A stretch of DNA of 10,243 bases from Chloroflexota bacterium (GTDB lineage: Bacteria; Chloroflexota; Dehalococcoidia; UBA3495), in contig JADFNR010000076.1 in assembly GCA_022563275.1 (NCBI GenBank), forward strand, positions 1 to 10,243. Direction: 5' to 3'. Under the pieces are notes generated by a model. It worked only from the letters and a program-made list of their open reading frames with translations, was not told the DNA's origin and did not search any database. Position numbers and translations under genes: made by a program. Shown here in pieces: positions 6,756 to 10,243 of the stretch (its first letter is position 1; each line of letters opens with the position of its first letter).

Positions 6756-6784
6756 AGATTACCAAATGGCTCCCGCAGTGTCAA
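6756..6784 (-). promoter_or_regulatory. Sigma-70-type promoter of the T-box-ilvB transcript
   Basis: On the minus strand a perfect TTGACA (-35, 6784-6779) is followed by a 17-base spacer and TAATCT (-10, 6761-6756). The -10 matches consensus only at the first, second and last positions. The predicted transcript start, near 6749, falls a few bases before stem I of the T-box, which supports the assignment independently. Confidence 0.72.
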
Positions 6785-6919
6785 TATATCGTGCCTAGCT
6801 TCGCCTTATAGCTTGACCTGCACGCCCGGGTAAGACATGGGTCACGCAGGCTTCCAACGGGGTTTTTTTTACAACTTAAGGGGCATCCGGCTCCATCTGT
6901 CCCGTTTGGCCCATTTGGC

Positions 6920-6925
6920 TATGAT
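6920..6925 (+). promoter_or_regulatory. Possible -10 box upstream of the PH-domain protein gene
   Basis: TATGAT matches TATAAT at five of six positions and lies 26 bases before the proposed TTG start at 6952. No good -35 box stands 16-18 bases upstream. A run of eight T (6863-6870), some 50 bases upstream, could act as an AT-rich upstream element. The rest of 6785-6919, between this gene and the divergent ilvB leader, shows no gene. Confidence 0.3.
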
Positions 6926-6951
6926 AGTATGGCTTTTTGAAGGAGCGACTT

Positions 6952-7830
6952 TTGTACGGTAATCCGTCCAAGCTTCCGCCCGTTGGGCGGCGACCGAAAA
7001 AAGCCCCAAACAAGACCGGAGTCCCAGCAATAACACGGCCTGGCACGCCGGTGGCCCTCTCTCGTAGCTTGAACCAAAGCCTGCGGAAAGGCTTGTACGC
7101 TGGCCTGTATCAGGGGGCCACAGCGGCGCCTCAGGAAGTTGCTGGCCGCCCGGCAAGTGTCCGCAGACCTTCTCTCGGCGACGTCGGAGCTCCTGCATCC
7201 GGAACACTTCTTTCCGGAGTTGTGATTCGCAAAGTTGGTCTGCTTTCCGGGGAGTCGGTTAGCCATACTTTTTGCCCCGAGGAGGGCCTGGTTCCCCATC
7301 CCCTGGAAAAGGGCCGGATGCTGGTGTTGACCAACCAACGGATCATGGCGTTCGGGCGGAATGACGGCATGAGGGAGACCGTCCTGATGCCGGTTGAAGA
7401 GGTCAAAGCGGTGGCCGTCCACGCGGGACAGCGCAGCAAGGGCACGTTGATTCAGGGCGGGCTGATGATTGTGGCCGCCGTCTTTTTTTATGTGTTGCTG
7501 GCCTATTGGCTGACCGGACGGATAGACGGGCCAACTGTCCCCATCATCCGCATGGACCTGGTGGCCTTCGTGGTATTCCTGGCCATCCTGACGGGGGTCG
7601 CAATGTTGGCCCAGGTCTACTTCGGGAAGCCCGACGGCGAGGTGACGTTCCAAGGAGACGGGGTAAAGGTTACTTTCCCATTCAAGGGCGAGACGGCCGA
7701 AGACGAGATATACCTTTTGGTCAACGCCGCATTCGCCGCCCGGCAATCGATCATGGGTGATTCTAGACCGAATCGCGAATCAGCGCCCCCATCTCCGACT
7801 TGTCGAGAGTCTCGACACCGTCGGACCTAA
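6952..7830 (+). CDS. Two-helix membrane protein with a PH-like domain, function unknown
   Basis: About 292 residues. The recognisable part starts near residue 90. A PH/YcxB-like strand pattern, GRMLVLTNQRIMAFG, then basic and acidic strands to about residue 160, is typical of bacterial membrane-anchored PH domains. Two hydrophobic segments follow, about 167-189 (GGLMIVAAVFFYVLLAYWL) and 202-223 (DLVAFVVFLAILTGVAML). After these, GEVTFQGDGVKVTFPF and a short helix may complete the domain. Residues 1-85 are basic, Pro/Ser-rich and probably disordered, with no signal peptide. The last 25 residues (GDSRPNRESAPP onward) are also low-complexity. I choose TTG at 6952 because GAAGGAG (6939-6945) lies six bases upstream. 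A GTG at 7222 would remove the tail but has poor spacing to its GGAG. Codon third positions look less GC-biased in the tail than in neighbouring genes, so the tail may be recent or non-coding. It converges with tsaD. Confidence 0.65.
   Translation: MYGNPSKLPPVGRRPKKAPNKTGVPAITRPGTPVALSRSLNQSLRKGLYAGLYQGATAAPQEVAGRPASVRRPSLGDVGAPASGTLLSGVVIRKVGLLSGESVSHTFCPEEGLVPHPLEKGRMLVLTNQRIMAFGRNDGMRETVLMPVEEVKAVAVHAGQRSKGTLIQGGLMIVAAVFFYVLLAYWLTGRIDGPTVPIIRMDLVAFVVFLAILTGVAMLAQVYFGKPDGEVTFQGDGVKVTFPFKGETAEDEIYLLVNAAFAARQSIMGDSRPNRESAPPSPTCRESRHRRT
7801..7817. repeat. Perfect 17-base palindrome at the 3' end of the PH-protein gene
   Basis: TGTCGAGAGTCTCGACA has 8-base arms that pair perfectly around a single G. 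It lies 14 bases before the stop of the PH-protein gene and 16 bases before the next hairpin. Such a symmetric site suits a dimeric DNA-binding protein better than an RNA hairpin, because the centre is too short for a loop unless inner pairs open. The role is unknown. Confidence 0.4.
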
Positions 7831-7832
7831 CC

Positions 7833-7850
7833 TTCCCCCAAACGGGGGAA
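7833..7850. terminator. Candidate bidirectional hairpin between the PH-protein gene and tsaD
   Basis: TTCCCCC (7833-7839) pairs with GGGGGAA (7844-7850) across an AAAC loop. It occupies the 49-base gap between two convergent stops. The 7-bp stem is GC-rich but neither strand has a clear T-run after it, so termination is inferred mainly from position. Confidence 0.45.
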
Positions 7851-7879
7851 CGGATCAGTTCTCTCCCCCACCCAACACC

Positions 7880-8917
7880 TTACCCCAGTGGCAAACTAGG
7901 GTCCACGTCGATGTCCAAAGCCGACTCCTCTCCCCGTTGGTACTGGAAGTAACCGCAGGCCGCGATCATGGCGCCATTATCGGTGCATAGGACCGGCGGC
8001 GGAATGATCACCGGCAGGGGGGAGCGTTTGATGATCTCCTCACGCAGGCGCGCATTTGCCGTTACGCCGCCGCCCAGCACCAAGCCTTTGACCCGGTATT
8101 TGTCAGCCATATCCACCAGCTTGGCCGAAATAACGTCCACCACCGATTCCTGGAACGCCGACGCCAACTCGCGGACTAAGTACGTTTGGCGCGCTTGGTC
8201 CAGGCCTTCTTCTATCGAGGGATAGATCCCCCGGTCTTGGGCCAGGTGCAGCAGGGCGGTCTTGAGGCCGCTGAAACTGAAGTCCAGGGTGTCTTTCATC
8301 CAGGCCCTGGGCAATATCTCTTCGCCCGTGGCCCCTGCGGAGACCCGCTGTATCTCCGGTCCGCCCGGAAAGCCCAACCCCAGGATGCGGGCGGCTTTAT
8401 CGAAGGCTTCGCCGGCGGCGTCGTCCCGGGTGCGGCCCACCAACTTGTATCTGCCATGCCCCTCCATCAACAGGAGGTCGGTGTGGCCTCCCGAAGCCAC
8501 CAGGCAGGCCAACGGGAAGCCGGGGTCGTTCTCCAGGTCTTCCTTGGCGAGCCAGGACGCGTAGATGTGCCCTTCCAGGTGGTTCACGCCGATCAACGGG
8601 ATCCCCAGGGAGTAGGCAATGGCTTTGGCGGCGTTCACACCGGTGATCAAAGACCCGGCCAGCCCCGGCCCGAAGGTAACGGCTATCGCGTCCATGTCTT
8701 CAAGGCCCAGTCCCGAATCGGCCGCGGCCTGCTCCAACACCGGGACCAAGTCCCGGACATGCTGCCGGGACGCAACCTCGGGCACGACGCCGCCGTACGG
8801 CGAGTGCAGGTCCGCCTGGGATGAGATGACGTTGGAGAGGAGGGTGCGGCCGTTCTCGACCACTCCCGCCGCAGTCTCGTCACATGAGGTTTCTATGCCA
8901 AGAATCTTTATTGACAT
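7880..8917 (-). CDS. tsaD: tRNA N6-adenosine threonylcarbamoyltransferase TsaD
   Basis: TsaD transfers the threonylcarbamoyl group from threonylcarbamoyl-AMP to A37 of ANN-decoding tRNAs, working with TsaB and TsaE in the cytoplasm. The product has 345 residues against about 337 in E. coli. The ASKHA-fold opening LGIETSCDETAAGVV is at residues 6-20. Metal ligands His113 and His117 lie in NHLEGHIYA and the C-terminal Asp313 in CTDNGAMIA. ASGGHTDLL, the FPGGPEI loop, DFSFSGLKTA and GGGVTANARLRE are all present. The ATG at 8917 gives the standard MSIKILGIETSCDE start. Ribosome-site complementarity upstream is weak, with only a small CACG-AAAAA-CGTG hairpin, so expression may rely on a leader not evident here. 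tsaB, tsaE and rimI are not adjacent. The gene is transcribed away from the CNNM gene, from which it is separated by a 197-base spacer. Confidence 0.97.
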   Translation of the reverse strand: MSIKILGIETSCDETAAGVVENGRTLLSNVISSQADLHSPYGGVVPEVASRQHVRDLVPVLEQAAADSGLGLEDMDAIAVTFGPGLAGSLITGVNAAKAIAYSLGIPLIGVNHLEGHIYASWLAKEDLENDPGFPLACLVASGGHTDLLLMEGHGRYKLVGRTRDDAAGEAFDKAARILGLGFPGGPEIQRVSAGATGEEILPRAWMKDTLDFSFSGLKTALLHLAQDRGIYPSIEEGLDQARQTYLVRELASAFQESVVDVISAKLVDMADKYRVKGLVLGGGVTANARLREEIIKRSPLPVIIPPPVLCTDNGAMIAACGYFQYQRGEESALDIDVDPSLPLG

Positions 8918-9022
8918 GCCACGTTTTTCGTGTCTTTGCCGTCTCGATGGTCCCTTTAGGATTGTTCGGCCAGGCTATTTTCGGTGCTTGAGACGATTTC
9001 CGGTGGACGGTCTCGGCCCAAC

Positions 9023-9052
9023 TTTACACTAATTTACGCCCGATGCTATCAT
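9023..9052 (+). promoter_or_regulatory. Promoter of the CNNM/CBS transporter gene
   Basis: TTTACA (9023-9028) and TATCAT (9047-9052) are separated by 18 bases, each one mismatch from the sigma-70-type consensus except the -35, which differs at one position as well (TTTACA for TTGACA). Transcription would start near 9059, leaving a leader of about 56 bases before the ATG at 9115. This site is within the divergent tsaD/CNNM spacer. I find no comparably good promoter for tsaD on the other strand. Confidence 0.6.
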
Positions 9053-9114
9053 CCTGAACAGGCCCGATATTGCCAAGGGGCAACTTTTCGTGGCCTTTGG
9101 AGGTGGCTTCCGGT

Positions 9115-10243
9115 ATGGATGCCGCAGATTCATGGCGATTAGCATTGTTGGTTCTTTGTCTCGGTCTATCGGGGTTCTTTTCAGCGTCTGAAACGGCTTT
9201 CATCGCCCTGCCCAGGGCGCGCCTCATGCACTTGGTCCGCAGCGGCCGGCCCGGCGCCGACCGGGTCTCCCACATCATCCAACGCCCGGAGCGGTTCCTG
9301 GCCACCGTGCTTTTGGGCAATAACCTGGTGAACACCGCGGCCGCGGCCCTGGCCACGGTAATCGCGTTGAACCTGATCTCCAACCAGACCCTGTCGGTCT
9401 TGGCCGCAACCGCCGGCGTGACTACATTCCTACTTTTATTCGGCGAGACCGTACCCAAGAACATCGCCTGGCGCCGCTCCGAACGGGTTGCGTTCGCTGT
9501 TTCTAGACCCGTCAGGCTGGTGGAATTGGCCCTTTATCCGGTGGTTAGCCTGCTCCAGCTTTTCAGCACCATGACCAACCGGGCGCTTGGCATCTCATCG
9601 GTCGCGCCCCAGATCGGCGAGGAAGAGATACGCACCATGATTGCCGCCGGGGCCCAGACCGGCGCCGTGGATGCCGGGGAAGCCGCATTATTGGAAAAGG
9701 TTTTCCGCTTTGGCGACCGCCAGATGCGGGAGATCATGACGCCCCGGCCTGAGATCGTCTGGATCGAGCAGGGCGCCAGCCTGGAAGAATTCCTGGCCGT
9801 CTACTCCGAACACTCACACACCAGGTTCCCGGTGTATGACGGGTCCATGGAGAATGTGCTTGGCGTCCTCTCGGTGAAGGACATCCTCTCCGCGATGAAG
9901 GGACCGGCCGGTCTCGGCGATAGCGTGACCGGACAACTAAGGCCGGCTCTCTTCGTTCCGGAGACGAAGAGCGTCAGCGATACCTTCAACGTGATGCGGG
10001 AAGGCGGGCACAGCGTGGTGCTCACTGTGGACGAGTTCGGCGGCATCGCTGGGCTGGCCACATTGAAACAGATGATGGCGGTGATCGTAGGTCAGCTGGG
10101 GGAGGAAGGTTCAGCGCCGGAAGAACCGGTAACGGCCCTTGGCCGCGACGCTTTCCGCATGGACGCCGGACTGGCCATATCCGACATCAACGAAGAGTTG
10201 GGACTGGGGATCCCTGAGGGAGACTACCAGACCCTGGCCGGAT
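9115..10243 (+). CDS. CNNM/CBS-domain membrane protein, HlyC/CorC family (3' partial)
   Basis: The reading frame is open from ATG 9115 to the window edge, giving 376 residues. The N-terminal CNNM (DUF21) domain has FFSASETAFIALPRARL at residues 21-37 and LLGNNLVNTAAAALATVIAL at 66-85. FGETVPKNIAWRRSE follows at 109-123, and there are about four hydrophobic segments within 8-155. A CBS pair follows. The first (about 203-260) begins with REIMTPRPEIVWI and includes HTRFPVYDG and LGVLSVKDIL; the second (about 273-327) includes HSVVLTVDEFGGIAGLATL. A start of the CorC_HlyC (transporter-associated) domain is seen as DAFRMDAGLAISDINEELG. Members are linked to magnesium or cobalt efflux/resistance; the older haemolysin label is not supported functionally. 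GGAGGT (9099-9104) lies 10 bases before the ATG. The transported ion cannot be read from sequence. Confidence 0.95.
   Translation, partial: MDAADSWRLALLVLCLGLSGFFSASETAFIALPRARLMHLVRSGRPGADRVSHIIQRPERFLATVLLGNNLVNTAAAALATVIALNLISNQTLSVLAATAGVTTFLLLFGETVPKNIAWRRSERVAFAVSRPVRLVELALYPVVSLLQLFSTMTNRALGISSVAPQIGEEEIRTMIAAGAQTGAVDAGEAALLEKVFRFGDRQMREIMTPRPEIVWIEQGASLEEFLAVYSEHSHTRFPVYDGSMENVLGVLSVKDILSAMKGPAGLGDSVTGQLRPALFVPETKSVSDTFNVMREGGHSVVLTVDEFGGIAGLATLKQMMAVIVGQLGEEGSAPEEPVTALGRDAFRMDAGLAISDINEELGLGIPEGDYQTLAG

Noticed and set aside
6841..6872. A plus-strand terminator ending in the eight-T run at 6863-6870
   Set aside because: The only stem upstream (CCTGC/GCAGG) ends 12 bases before the T-run, and no plus-strand gene feeds into this site.
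6919..7746. A 275-residue minus-strand frame opposite the PH-domain protein
   Set aside because: It is rich in His, Gln and Gly, as expected of an antisense frame, and has no recognisable domain. The plus strand has membrane helices, a PH-like pattern and a good ribosome site.
6582..7852. A repeated 12-mer AACGGGGGAACG at 6582-6593 and 7841-7852
   Set aside because: One copy is part of a leader hairpin and the other part of a terminator-like hairpin. Both are explained by local pairing, and no flanking similarity is seen.

Overview
The window is a GC-rich bacterial chromosome segment carrying mostly core metabolism and housekeeping genes. Several things fit a Chloroflexota genome, perhaps Dehalococcoidia/SAR202-like: the T-box leader in front of acetolactate synthase (T-boxes are mostly found in Firmicutes, Actinobacteria, Chloroflexi and a few others), the GMC oxidoreductase beside an atypical alcohol-dehydrogenase-like protein, and a dispersed-repeat-like hairpin with GTAGGGGC arms. 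That taxonomic call is an inference from memory of such genomes and was not tested. No phage, insertion sequence, CRISPR array, tRNA or rRNA is visible.

Layout. (1) Bases 1-2565, plus strand: the 3' part of an iron-alcohol-dehydrogenase-fold protein whose usual metal ligands are largely replaced, then a complete 516-residue GMC flavoprotein oxidoreductase. (2) Bases 2566-2778: a 213-base spacer with a long two-tier hairpin and a second structured element. (3) Bases 2779-4203, plus: class II fumarase (fumC). (4) Bases 4231-6784, minus: a promoter with a perfect -35 box, a T-box riboswitch with a likely isoleucine (AUC) specifier and an intrinsic terminator, the acetolactate synthase large subunit (ilvB), and directly downstream a small HTH plus putative zinc-binding protein where ilvN is often found. 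(5) Bases 6952-7830, plus: a two-helix membrane protein with a PH-like domain and an unusual basic N-terminal tail. (6) Bases 7880-8917, minus: tsaD, for the tRNA t6A modification. (7) Bases 9115 to the end, plus: a CNNM/CBS-domain (HlyC/CorC) transporter, cut by the window edge, with a good sigma-70-type promoter.

How the parts work together. The clearest regulatory unit is the minus-strand T-box-ilvB-HTH cluster. Uncharged tRNA-Ile should relieve termination at 6468-6498 and switch on branched-chain amino acid synthesis, and the HTH protein may be carried on the same transcript. The first two genes may form an alcohol/aldehyde oxidation pair, but their substrates cannot be read from sequence. 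fumC, tsaD and the CNNM protein look like independent housekeeping genes.

I see no convincing undescribed multi-gene system. The items most worth a second look are the ligand-poor Fe-ADH homologue, the HTH/zinc protein downstream of ilvB, the PH-domain membrane protein and the repeat-like hairpins.
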